From Bdellovibrionales bacterium GWA1_52_35 (GTDB lineage: Bacteria > Bdellovibrionota > UBA1018): a stretch of 64,000 bases of DNA. The stretch spans positions 49,132 through 113,131 of the forward strand of contig MEPO01000016.1 in NCBI GenBank assembly GCA_001769805.1, in the 5' to 3' direction. Shown piece by piece: positions 24,892-33,386 of this stretch; the first letter of the stretch is position 1, and each line of letters starts with the position of its first letter. Made by a program: the position numbers and the translations under genes. The notes under the pieces are model-generated. The model ran no database searches and had not been told where the DNA came from. It worked only from the letters and a program-made list of their open reading frames with translations.

Positions 24892-25707
24892 TTATTTTGG
24901 GCTTTTGGGCTTTTGGGCTTCGGCGGCTTCGGCTTCGTCTGATTTTTTGATCGTCTCGCGAACGAGATTCCGGACCACCCGGTTGCGGTTGGCGCCGCCT
25001 ACGAACAATTTAACGTCGTCGTAAAGACCGGGGTCGTTGACGAGCGCGCCCAGAGTGCCCGAGCCGTTGTTGATCTTCTCGAGAATGCTGTTGAGATTCC
25101 TCATCGCGGAGCGCAGCTCGTCCCGGTTCAGTTTATCGCTCACGCCGGCCAGGTTCTTGGCCGTACTGGCCATTCCCTGGAAAAAAATCTCATCACGGTT
25201 GCCGGCTTCAAAAGTCTTGATCAACCGGTCAAAGCCGTGGATCAGATTGCCGAGCGAGATCATCAGTTGGTCGCCTTTGTTCAGGAACTGACTCAGGTCT
25301 TTCGTCGGGCGTACGGGGATGGTCGCATTGTTTTCAACCGCAGGCTTGTCCAGGCTGCCGGGACTGATCGCGATGTATTTATCACCGAGCACGCCTTGGG
25401 TTGCGATCTCCGCGCGGGAATCCGCCCGGATCCACTCGCCGGAGTTGCGATCCACACTCAGGTCCACGCGCAGACTGCGCTCCTGGGTATCGAGTTTCAC
25501 CGAGTCGACCAGCCCGATCTGCAGGCCACCGAGCACCACTTTGGCGCCCGGAATCAAGCCTTCGACACTGGAGAAGTGAACCGTATAGGTGTTCTTCTTC
25601 ACCAGCAAGTTCTGCGCGCTGCCCAAAACGAGAATCGCTAACATAACCAGACCAACTCCGAGGGTAACGAACAGTCCGACTTTGACATCCATTTCGATCT
25701 TACGCAT
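24892..25707 (-). CDS. mlaD: MCE-domain lipid-transport protein MlaD
   Basis: MlaD is the inner-membrane-anchored substrate-binding subunit of the Mla phospholipid transporter and forms a periplasmic hexamer. This 271-residue version has an N-terminal helix (VGLFVTLGVGLVMLAILVLG), an MCE domain (about 38-118, with VEGLIPGAKVVLGGLQIGLV and GVLGDKYIAISPG), and a helical C-terminal extension longer than in E. coli. The tail ends in an Ala/Glu/Lys-rich stretch. The start overlaps the mlaF stop by eight bases, so the genes are coupled. Confidence 0.92.
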   Translation of the reverse strand: MRKIEMDVKVGLFVTLGVGLVMLAILVLGSAQNLLVKKNTYTVHFSSVEGLIPGAKVVLGGLQIGLVDSVKLDTQERSLRVDLSVDRNSGEWIRADSRAEIATQGVLGDKYIAISPGSLDKPAVENNATIPVRPTKDLSQFLNKGDQLMISLGNLIHGFDRLIKTFEAGNRDEIFFQGMASTAKNLAGVSDKLNRDELRSAMRNLNSILEKINNGSGTLGALVNDPGLYDDVKLFVGGANRNRVVRNLVRETIKKSDEAEAAEAQKPKSPK

Positions 25708-26476
25708 GAGTGGGGGTTCCTAAGTGATGATCAGGGTTATGTTCCGCACTGCCGCTGACAAAGGACTGGACGAGCGGATCGGTCGAGCGAACGATATTTT
25801 CGACCGAATCAATCACGGCAATTCTTCCGTCGTATAGAATGGCGATTCGATCGGCGATTTCCAGAGCGCTGGGAATATCGTGAGTCACGAAAATTCCGGT
25901 GATGCCCCGGGCTTTCAGTTTATGAATATTATCCAGCAGACGCCGCGTATTGACCGGATCCAGCCCGGCAGTAGGTTCGTCGAAAAGAATGATCTCCGGA
26001 TCCAGGATGATAGCCCGGGCCAGGCCGGCCCGCTTCTGCATGCCACCGGAGAGCTCCGCGGGCAGGAGGGAATTGCTGCCGCTCATATCAATGAGTTCCA
26101 GCATGGCATTCACCTTCTGGTGAATCTGTTCTTCAGTCAGTTTTGTGTGCTCCCGGAGCGAGTAGGAGAGGTTCTCTTCCACCGTGAGTGAGTCAAAGAG
26201 CGCGCCGTTCTGGAAGACATAGGCAATGCGTTGGCGAATTTTCATCAGAGCGCGTTCGGAAAGTCGGGTCAGATCCTGACCGGCAAAAATGATTTCACCC
26301 TCGTCCGGATGCTCCAGTCCGATGATGGAACGCAGAATGACGCTCTTGCCGGTACCGGAGCCACCGAGTAGCGCGAGAATCTCACCCTGCTGAAGCTGAA
26401 ATGAAACCCCGCGGTGGACGACTTTTTCACCGAAGGATTTATGCAGATTTCTGATGTCCAGCACGGCTTCACTCAT
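25700..26476 (-). CDS. mlaF: ABC transporter ATPase MlaF
   Basis: This is a 258-residue cytoplasmic ATPase of the Mla transporter. Walker A is GGSGTGKS at residues 37-44, the signature is LSGGMQKRAGLAR, Walker B is IILFDEPTAGLDP and the switch histidine is in FVTHDIPSA. The SGGMQKR signature is typical of MlaF-type ATPases. The start overlaps the mlaE stop by four bases. Confidence 0.93.
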   Translation of the reverse strand: MSEAVLDIRNLHKSFGEKVVHRGVSFQLQQGEILALLGGSGTGKSVILRSIIGLEHPDEGEIIFAGQDLTRLSERALMKIRQRIAYVFQNGALFDSLTVEENLSYSLREHTKLTEEQIHQKVNAMLELIDMSGSNSLLPAELSGGMQKRAGLARAIILDPEIILFDEPTAGLDPVNTRRLLDNIHKLKARGITGIFVTHDIPSALEIADRIAILYDGRIAVIDSVENIVRSTDPLVQSFVSGSAEHNPDHHLGTPTHA

Positions 26477-27315
26477 TTGGGGTACACCGTCATGATGAAA
26501 AGTTTGGTCAGGAAAAAATCACTGACCATGATAAAGATGCTCGAGGTCACTACTACCCAGGTGGTCGAATTGCCCACCCCTTGCGTGCCGCCTTCCGTGT
26601 TCAAGCCCTTCCAGCAGGCTGCGACCGAGATGAAGAAGGCAAAAACAATGGTTTTGGCCATTCCCGTGAGCAGATCGTACATCTTGAGGGTTTCGATGGT
26701 TTTGGCCATGAAGTATTCGGTGCCGATATTCAGTTCCGTGCGGGCAATGAGCATGGCGCCGAAAAGACCGATGTAATCCGCAAAAAGCGTCAGAATGGGC
26801 AGCGCGATTAAACAGGCCAGCAGCCGGGGAATCACGATCGTTTTTATGGGGCTGGTTCCGAGCGCCCGGATCGCATCAATCTGCTGGGTCACCTTCATGG
26901 AGGAGACCTCCGAGGCAATGCCCGATCCGATCCGCCCTGCAACGAGCAGGCTCGTGAAAACAGGCCCCATTTCCCTTAGAATGGAGAGCGCGACGATTTT
27001 GGGCACGTAAAGCGTACCACCGAATTTTGCCAGGCCGTAGCCGAATTGCAGTGCCATGACGGAGCCGGTGGCGAGCCCTGTGACCGCGACCAGAAGAAAA
27101 GATTGCACGCCAATCTTGAAAAGCTGCTGCATTGTCAGGCGGAAATAAAATGGAGGCGTGAAGAGTTCACTGAAGATCTGGCCGCAGAGCAAACCAAAGC
27201 CTCCCGCAAAGCGGACCTGGGTCGTGAATTGCTTCCCGACTTTCTCCATGAAATCGGAAGGCATGCCTTTGCGTTGCCGGAAGGCTTCTGCGGATTTGGC
27301 AGCCAGTTTGGGCAT
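26473..27315 (-). CDS. mlaE: ABC transporter permease MlaE
   Basis: This is a 280-residue permease of the MlaE family with about five or six membrane helices. Family features include the ALQFGYGLAKFG stretch, LSILREMGPVFTSLLVAGRI and EVSSMKVTQQIDAIRALGTS, which is the coupling-helix motif that contacts MlaF. It is second in the minus-strand operon, following the lipoprotein gene by ten bases. Confidence 0.93.
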   Translation of the reverse strand: MPKLAAKSAEAFRQRKGMPSDFMEKVGKQFTTQVRFAGGFGLLCGQIFSELFTPPFYFRLTMQQLFKIGVQSFLLVAVTGLATGSVMALQFGYGLAKFGGTLYVPKIVALSILREMGPVFTSLLVAGRIGSGIASEVSSMKVTQQIDAIRALGTSPIKTIVIPRLLACLIALPILTLFADYIGLFGAMLIARTELNIGTEYFMAKTIETLKMYDLLTGMAKTIVFAFFISVAACWKGLNTEGGTQGVGNSTTWVVVTSSIFIMVSDFFLTKLFIMTVYPK

Positions 27316-27325
27316 AGCTTAAAAG

Positions 27326-27880
27326 TTACTCTTTGAGGCGCAGAGAAGCAACGAATTGGGAGAACGTTTCCTGATACTCGGCAAAAGTTTCCGGGCGCGC
27401 GATGTACATCAGATCATAGACACAACGGTTCTTCCGCAAGACCACGCTCCTGAGCATCACGTTTTCGCTGTTCATCTTTCCTTGAATGGTGGTGTCGAGT
27501 GCGGGGATACCTTGTACCTCGATATCCTGATCCGCGCGGAAGCTGACGTCGTTTATCCCGAGGAGCAGCTGATTCATGAGTTCTTTGAGCGGTTCCTCTT
27601 TGGTCTGGGTGGTAGCCCGGCAAGCGGAGTTCAGGGAAATGACCGCGCCCGTTTTTTTTGACTGAAAAGCGACATCTGATAATCCCGTTCCATTGGCGTC
27701 AGCGGCGGGTCCGGAGCTCCGCCTCATCCTGGTCCAATCCGGTGACTGCTTTGTCAGGTCTGCAACGCCGTAGGAATCGGACCTTTCGTCCACGGGTTTA
27801 ATATTGCCAAGCAGAACGCCACAAGCGGTCTGGGTCAGGAGGAGTGTCATTAGAAGGAAGAGCTGCCCAAATTGTTTCAT
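27326..27880 (-). CDS. Lipoprotein of Mla operon
   Basis: About 184 residues. The start is set by AGGGGA upstream and by the lipoprotein signal with lipobox LTQTAC near residue 18; a longer frame adds eight residues. The mature part has conserved-looking blocks (IEVQGIPALDTTIQGKM and FAEYQETFSQFVASL) but no family I recognise. As the first gene before mlaE-mlaF-mlaD it may be an outer-membrane or periplasmic partner of the lipid transporter, replacing the usual MlaA/MlaC. This role is inferred from position. Confidence 0.7.
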   Translation of the reverse strand: MKQFGQLFLLMTLLLTQTACGVLLGNIKPVDERSDSYGVADLTKQSPDWTRMRRSSGPAADANGTGLSDVAFQSKKTGAVISLNSACRATTQTKEEPLKELMNQLLLGINDVSFRADQDIEVQGIPALDTTIQGKMNSENVMLRSVVLRKNRCVYDLMYIARPETFAEYQETFSQFVASLRLKE

Positions 27881-28074
27881 GATTCCCCTAATGTAAACCG
27901 TCAAAGTCTCGTCGTAAACTGTTGTGTTCCTGACGGAGGGTCAAAATACGTGGAGTCACACCCCCCATGAGGCTCAAAGCTGGAGAATCCTGCCGGTGAA
28001 CAATTACCGAGTAGGTTCGAAAGGTTCTGGTCCGTTTCGACCCATCGGCAGAATCTTTCACTTTGGACCAGTTA

Positions 28075-28090
28075 TGGCACCTGGCTTGCT
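28075..28090 (+). promoter_or_regulatory. Sigma-54 promoter of the first flagellar operon
   Basis: TGGCAC-N5-TTGCT matches the sigma-54 -24/-12 consensus with no mismatch in the conserved positions. Transcription would begin near 28100, about 70 bases before the TPR gene. The downstream operon itself encodes a sigma-54 activator, so positive feedback is likely. Confidence 0.8.
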
Positions 28091-28172
28091 TTGAGAGATA
28101 CTCGCAGAGTCGATCAAGAGGATCGGATCTGGACGCGAATCCCTAACGAGCCCTTAACGAGCAGGAAGCTCA

Positions 28173-30947
28173 ATGAGAAATAAGGTTCTAAAAGCAGCTT
28201 CGGTATTGGCCTTGATTTCGGGCCTGAGTCCGTTGTCCCTTTGGGCAGCAGGACTCAAGGTTCAGACGTTCAAGACCCATAGCCGGCTTATGGTCGCGAT
28301 CGACGACGGAGTTCCAGCTCAGTGGAAGAAATCCCGTCAGGGGTTTGATTTGCTGCTGAAGGGGATCGGACTGGCCGATCTTGGAGCTCCGCTCGGCGGA
28401 GAAAGCGCCTGGACTGAAAAGTTTAAGACGATCAAAGACCCGAACCTCAGTGCCTTGAAAATTTCAGAATCAGCAGCGGGTGTTCGGATCGAGGGGCGCT
28501 GGAAATACCTGACCGGATTGGATGCTCCCGCTGATGCCCAGATGGAAACATTCGAATTTCGCGACAAAACTCCTCATTACGTAATCGACTTCTGGCCCAA
28601 GAAGGGTCCCACACTCCGGGAAGTCCAGGCAGCCCGTGCCCAGGCCCAGAATCTCGCCCGGATGAAGGCAGCGCAAGTGACAGCCAAAAAGCAAACGGAT
28701 CGCCGGCTGGCGAGTGAAAAAATGCGCGCCGACGGTGAGAATGTATCGAATTTCTGCCAGGAGCCGCTCAGCGACAAGACCGACGTTTTTCTTCCGTTTC
28801 TGCCCTATCATGAGAAGGTGGATTTCAGCCGCTGGATCCCGTCCCGCACGCCGGACGAAAATTTCACGTATTACCGTCCCACCTCCCGGGACAAGGAATC
28901 CCAGTACATCCGTCTAGCGCTGGATCTTTATAAGCAGGGCAAAAACGCACTGGTGCTTCGCACCCTGGATTTTTTCGAAAAGGATTATCCCCAGTCCGAT
29001 CGCATGCACGAAATGCGATTTTTGCGGGCAAATGCGCTGATCAAGCTTGGCCTGCCCAAAGATGCCACTCCGATTCTGGCTAGACTGGGTGTGGATTCCA
29101 AGGATTCATCAGTAGCCGTCTATGCAGCCATGTTCACAGCAGGGGCACAGATCGAAGGCGGATCGTCGTTGGCAGCTCTCGAAAGTTTTCTCTGGCTGAT
29201 CAATCATTATCCGGAGCATCACCTGGCCTGGGTCTTTCATCTCGGAGCCGCCGAATCGCTCTTCTCCATGAAGCAGACTGAGCGGGCAGCCAAGGAATAC
29301 CAGTGGGTGGCCGAGAACGGTCCTTCGGACCGCGCCAAGGCGCAAGCGGCGCTGCGGATCGGTGATTTATACCTGGACCGTCTGCAGTATGAACATGCGC
29401 TCGCGGCCTACTACCAGGGCTTGAACCGGTTTGGTGAGGAAGCCAAGGAATTTCCGGGCGTGTTTGTGAACCGTGGCGAAACCCTGTACCAGCTCGGACA
29501 GATGGATAGGGCCCAGGATGTTTTCAAAATGTTTCTCAAGGCGTTTCCTGCCCATCCTTCAGGCTGGCGGGCAACGTATCGCCTCGGAGAGATCAACGGA
29601 CGCAAAGCGGATCCCGAGTCGCTGCATGCTTCCCGCAACTGGTTCTATAAAACGATCAATAATTATCCGACCAGCCCGGGCGCCACGCTGGCCCGGTTGC
29701 GGCTGATTCCCTGCGGCGATCATGGCGGCTTTGACATCAAAGGCCTTGATCAGTTCATGGCAGGAGATGCCCAGAAGTTTGATGGCCGAGGCGAAGTTTC
29801 GATCAAGCGTTATCGGGACATGAAGGGCCTCGCATATGTCCGCGGTCTCGTGACGCTCGGTCAGGAAGAACGGGCCGTGATTCTCGCGATGGAAGAGCTG
29901 CGGCTCAGCCCGATCTCGGAAACTCAGCAGTTTTTGAGGAAAATCATCGGCTCTCTTTTCCGGCGATCCATTCTGAATCTGCTGGATCAGGGCAAGAAAT
30001 ACGAGGCGCTCGCGTTCTATCAGGACAAGAAGGATATGATCATCCGTGAAATTCCCTTCTTTCAGCTCGATTACCTGCTGAAGCTGTCGCAGGCAGCGGC
30101 GGATCTGGGCCTGGGAACCATGGCCCAGCAGCTGATCGCGATGCATGAAAAAGCCGAAAATTCAGAAAACGCCCGCAACCAGGGCCGTCGTGTTGCTTCG
30201 GGCTCTGCCACTTCCGCCTCTGATATGCTGGACGAGGAACACGAGAGTGAGCAGGAGTATTCCAAAGCCAAGGCGCTTTGGGTCAGTGCGGAGGGGCTTG
30301 GGAAAAAAGCTGAGATCCGCACCCTGTTGAACAAAATCAGTGACCGGTCCCGTTTCGGTTTTGAACGGGAAGTTCTCCTCGGCGTGATGGATGCGCAGGA
30401 CGGAAAATTTTCATCCGCGTTGAACCATGTAGCGAAGGCCCAGCTGCTCAAGCCCGCCCAGCTGAACAAGAACGATATCAGTCTGGAGACCTGGCTTGCC
30501 TCGCTGGAAGCCCGAGTCGGCGATCCCCGGGTTGCATATGAAATGTACACGAATCTGGAGCGGCACCTCTCGACCTTGAATAAGGGTTACAAATTCGAAA
30601 CAGATCCCAGTCTCTCCTTGCTCGGTGTTCCTGCCTTCATCACAGCGGGTACGACGGTGGAGCAGGTTCAACAGCAGACCTGGCAGATCCAGGGCGAACT
30701 GCTCGAGAAAATGAACCGCTGGGGGGAAGCAGCCACGGTTTACAGCAAGTTGGTCGAAAAAGGCTGGGGTGGGGGCCGGGTACTGTTTTCTTACGCAAAA
30801 GTTTTGTTGAAGACCGGATCAGCCGGAAATCAGGAGAAGGGCCGGTCGGCGATGCGCCAGCTTGCCAGCAGTACGGAAGATAATTTTTGGAAAAAGCTGG
30901 CGAAGGAAACGCTGGCGAATGACACAGCCAAGGAGGGTGGAAAATGA
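28173..30947 (+). CDS. Large exported TPR protein of the flagellar operon
   Basis: This is a 924-residue protein with a signal peptide (VLALISGLSPLSLWAAG). From about residue 240 onward it is made of helical tetratricopeptide-like repeats, for example LALDLYKQGKNALVLRTLDF, AKAQAALRIGDLYLDRLQYE and GETLYQLGQMDRAQDVF. The first 200 residues are a distinct domain with a basic helix. Such proteins scaffold complexes in the periplasm. It is the first gene after the sigma-54 promoter and overlaps the activator start by four bases, so a motility role is likely: perhaps motor assembly, stator scaffolding or a sensor for the activator. I know no named homologue. Confidence 0.78.
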   Translation: MRNKVLKAASVLALISGLSPLSLWAAGLKVQTFKTHSRLMVAIDDGVPAQWKKSRQGFDLLLKGIGLADLGAPLGGESAWTEKFKTIKDPNLSALKISESAAGVRIEGRWKYLTGLDAPADAQMETFEFRDKTPHYVIDFWPKKGPTLREVQAARAQAQNLARMKAAQVTAKKQTDRRLASEKMRADGENVSNFCQEPLSDKTDVFLPFLPYHEKVDFSRWIPSRTPDENFTYYRPTSRDKESQYIRLALDLYKQGKNALVLRTLDFFEKDYPQSDRMHEMRFLRANALIKLGLPKDATPILARLGVDSKDSSVAVYAAMFTAGAQIEGGSSLAALESFLWLINHYPEHHLAWVFHLGAAESLFSMKQTERAAKEYQWVAENGPSDRAKAQAALRIGDLYLDRLQYEHALAAYYQGLNRFGEEAKEFPGVFVNRGETLYQLGQMDRAQDVFKMFLKAFPAHPSGWRATYRLGEINGRKADPESLHASRNWFYKTINNYPTSPGATLARLRLIPCGDHGGFDIKGLDQFMAGDAQKFDGRGEVSIKRYRDMKGLAYVRGLVTLGQEERAVILAMEELRLSPISETQQFLRKIIGSLFRRSILNLLDQGKKYEALAFYQDKKDMIIREIPFFQLDYLLKLSQAAADLGLGTMAQQLIAMHEKAENSENARNQGRRVASGSATSASDMLDEEHESEQEYSKAKALWVSAEGLGKKAEIRTLLNKISDRSRFGFEREVLLGVMDAQDGKFSSALNHVAKAQLLKPAQLNKNDISLETWLASLEARVGDPRVAYEMYTNLERHLSTLNKGYKFETDPSLSLLGVPAFITAGTTVEQVQQQTWQIQGELLEKMNRWGEAATVYSKLVEKGWGGGRVLFSYAKVLLKTGSAGNQEKGRSAMRQLASSTEDNFWKKLAKETLANDTAKEGGK

Positions 30948-31909
30948 GCGATATCATTACAGCGGACCGCAGGATGAGCGAAGTGATTCAACTCGCGAAG
31001 ACGGTGGCCCAGAGCAAGGCAACAGTTCTGATTCAAGGCGAAAGCGGTACCGGAAAGGAACTGGTCGCCAGCCTGATTCATGAACACAGCACGCGTGTGA
31101 ATCGCCCCTTCGTGGCAATCAACTGCGCCGCAATTCCCGAGAATCTCCTGGAATCGGAGCTGTTTGGTTATGAACGGGGTGCGTTCACGGGCGCGGTCTC
31201 CAGCAAGGCCGGGAAGTTTGAGTTTGCCAATGGCGGCACGCTGCTTCTGGATGAAATCTCGGAAATGGATATCCGCCTCCAGGCCAAACTCCTGCGTGTG
31301 ATCCAGCAGGGCGAAGTGGATCGCATCGGTGGTCGCAAGCCGATTCCCGTGGATGTCCGCATCGTGGCCACCACGAATCGCAATCTCGGTGAGTGCGTGA
31401 AGCAGGGTTCTTTTCGTGAAGACCTTTTTTACCGTCTCAATGTCGTGAATCTGACGTTGCCTCCACTTCGGGAACGCGTCGGCGATGTGAAGATCCTCTC
31501 CAGTCATTTGATGGCGGAATTTTCGACTAAAAACTCGAAAACCATCACCGGCTTCTCCGCTGAAGCTTTAGGCGTGCTGGAAACCCATATCTGGCCGGGA
31601 AATGTCCGCGAACTGATCAACGTGATCGAGCGCTCGGTCATCACCGCCCCTGGTGACACGATCAATGTGCAGGATCTTTGTATCGAGAGACGGGATCTGA
31701 CCGGTCAGTTGACGGCGAGTCTGCAGGAGAAGGCGGACAAGTCCTGGAACCCGGGGCAGACGCTGAATGATATCGAACGCAATGTGATTCTGGAGGCGCT
31801 CAATTATCACCAGGGGAATCGCACCCACACGGCCAAGGCTCTCGGAATCTCGATTCGCACGCTTCGGAACAAGCTTGCGGAATATCGGGTGCTCGGGATC
31901 AACGTCTAG
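30944..31909 (+). CDS. FlbD-like flagellar sigma-54 activator
   Basis: This 321-residue protein has an AAA+ domain and a Fis-type helix-turn-helix but no receiver domain. Walker A is GESGTGKE at residues 32-39 and the sigma-54 contact loop GAFTGA is at 79-84. LLLDEISEMD forms Walker B, and THTAKALGISIRTLRNKL is the DNA-binding helix. It is encoded immediately before flgB and translationally coupled to the TPR protein. By position it is the flagellar class activator, comparable to FlbD or FlgR; it is distinct from the other activator at 11.4 kb. It should act on the two consensus sigma-54 promoters in this cluster. Confidence 0.88.
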   Translation: MSDIITADRRMSEVIQLAKTVAQSKATVLIQGESGTGKELVASLIHEHSTRVNRPFVAINCAAIPENLLESELFGYERGAFTGAVSSKAGKFEFANGGTLLLDEISEMDIRLQAKLLRVIQQGEVDRIGGRKPIPVDVRIVATTNRNLGECVKQGSFREDLFYRLNVVNLTLPPLRERVGDVKILSSHLMAEFSTKNSKTITGFSAEALGVLETHIWPGNVRELINVIERSVITAPGDTINVQDLCIERRDLTGQLTASLQEKADKSWNPGQTLNDIERNVILEALNYHQGNRTHTAKALGISIRTLRNKLAEYRVLGINV

Positions 31910-31926
31910 CCGTCGTAGGGAAGGAT

Positions 31927-31980
31927 GGGCAGGATCTGCCCTCGGAAAAGTTGGAACAGGAAAATACTGCCGGCTGGCAG
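31927..31980. repeat. Two inverted repeats between activator gene and flgB
   Basis: GGGCAG-GAT-CTGCCC (31927-31941) and CTGCC-GGCT-GGCAG (31967-31980) share the CTGCC/GGCAG half-site, 26 bases apart. They lie in a 190-base gap. They could bind a dimeric regulator such as the adjacent activator, or form RNA hairpins. A weak sigma-54-like CGGCAC-N5-TTGA follows at 32056-32070. Confidence 0.5.
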
Positions 31981-32099
31981 CAACAATCATGGAAGAGGAG
32001 AGCGGGATCTACTTCAAACATATCGGATAAACGGAATGGGCCTTATCGGAAGACGCGGCACATTACTTGAAACGATTCTCTGGGGAAGGTTCCAAAATT

Positions 32100-32516
32100 A
32101 TGATCGATAGCGGGTTTGATCCGATCATTGGTGCGCTGAATACCTCGATGAATCTGAGACTTCTGAATCAGAACGTCATCAGTGCGAATATCGCGAATTC
32201 AGATACTCCCGGCTACAAAGCCAAGGCCGTCGAATTCGAGAGTGCGCTCAGGGATGCGCTTGGGACGGGGTCGCGCGAACCGACCGCGGCTTCGGATCCT
32301 CGCCACATCGTTCATCATGCTACCGATCCGGTCAGTCCTGAAATCTACGACGACCCGAACGGCGTGGAATCGCTCGACGGCAATACGGTGGATCGTAATA
32401 GCGAAATGGCAAAACTCGCGGAAAATCAGCTCCTTTATGATGCAGCTGTCGAAATGCTTAACAAGAAGCTCGGGATGTTGAAATACGCAGTGAGTGAAGG
32501 CGGAGGTAATCGCTAA
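32100..32516 (+). CDS. flgB: Flagellar proximal rod protein FlgB
   Basis: About 138 residues. Rod subunit whose N-terminal motif is typical: LRLLNQNVISANIANSDTPGYKAK. The start is the ATG after GGGGAAGG; a longer frame adds 11 residues without a family match. The C-terminal helix (VEMLNKKLGMLKYAVSEG) completes the D0 coiled coil. It overlaps flgC by one base. Confidence 0.94.
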   Translation: MIDSGFDPIIGALNTSMNLRLLNQNVISANIANSDTPGYKAKAVEFESALRDALGTGSREPTAASDPRHIVHHATDPVSPEIYDDPNGVESLDGNTVDRNSEMAKLAENQLLYDAAVEMLNKKLGMLKYAVSEGGGNR

Positions 32517-32953
32517 TGGACTTCTTTTCTTCCATGCGGGTGAGTGCCAGCGGGCTTGAGGCCCAGATGAAGCGGATGAATACCGTTTCGAGCAATCTTG
32601 CCAACGCCGATACCACGCGCGGTGCAGACGGCGGACCTTATAAACGCAAAGACGCGGTCTTGGCGGCAACAACGGATCGCGAAAGCTTCGGGGAAATTCT
32701 GCAGAATGAGCTGGACGAAAATATCCAGGGCGTGCAGGTGCAGGCAATTCACGAAGACGAGCGTCCGCCAAGGCTGGTTTACAATCCTTCGCATCCTGAT
32801 GCGAATGATGAAGGCTACGTTGCCATGCCGAACGTGAATCCGGTTGAGGAGACCGCCAACATGATCAGTGTGCAGCGGTCGTACGAAGCGAATGTGACCG
32901 CGATGAATGCAGCCAAAGCCATGGCCAACAAAGCTTTACAGATCGGCAAATAA
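32516..32953 (+). CDS. flgC: Flagellar proximal rod protein FlgC
   Basis: This is a 145-residue rod protein. Family signatures are SASGLEAQMKRMNTVSSNLAN near the start and NMISVQRSYEANVTAMNAAK at the end, both coiled-coil-forming D0 helices. It sits between flgB and fliE in the usual order. Start and stop overlap its neighbours or lie within a few bases, indicating one transcript. Confidence 0.95.
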   Translation: MDFFSSMRVSASGLEAQMKRMNTVSSNLANADTTRGADGGPYKRKDAVLAATTDRESFGEILQNELDENIQGVQVQAIHEDERPPRLVYNPSHPDANDEGYVAMPNVNPVEETANMISVQRSYEANVTAMNAAKAMANKALQIGK

Positions 32954-32963
32954 GAGGTGATGC

Positions 32964-33356
32964 ATGTCTAATCTCAGTATTGAAAATCTCAGCCGGTCGG
33001 TCCAGATGGGCGGTGCCGATGACTTCATGGGGATGGGCGGAGTCGCACCTGAAGCCCGGGTCCTGCGCGAGATGCAGTCCCAAGGTCTGCGTGCCGGGCC
33101 GGATGACTCAGTTTCGGCGGCGGGTGCGGCGGGCCCGAAAACCTTTGCCGATGTGCTTCAGCATTCGGTGGAGAAGGTGAATACGTATCAGCAGCAGTCT
33201 GATGTCGCGATGAAGGAGCTGGTGGCGGGCCGAACGAAGAACATCCATGAAACGATGTTGACGATTGAGCGCGCGGATACTTCGTTGAAGTTGATGATGC
33301 AGGTTCGAAACAAGATTCTCGATGCGTACCGCGAGATCATGAGAATGCAGGTCTAG
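32964..33356 (+). CDS. fliE: Flagellar hook-basal body protein FliE
   Basis: This is a 130-residue protein linking the MS ring to the rod. The C-terminal signature is present: FADVLQHSVEKVNTYQQQSDVA, then ADTSLKLMMQVRNKILDAYREIMRMQV. The N-terminal 45 residues are a glycine- and methionine-rich variable extension. GAGGTG precedes the ATG. Confidence 0.93.
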   Translation: MSNLSIENLSRSVQMGGADDFMGMGGVAPEARVLREMQSQGLRAGPDDSVSAAGAAGPKTFADVLQHSVEKVNTYQQQSDVAMKELVAGRTKNIHETMLTIERADTSLKLMMQVRNKILDAYREIMRMQV

Positions 33357-33386
33357 TACTTTTGGTAACTTTGGGGGCGTGATTAC

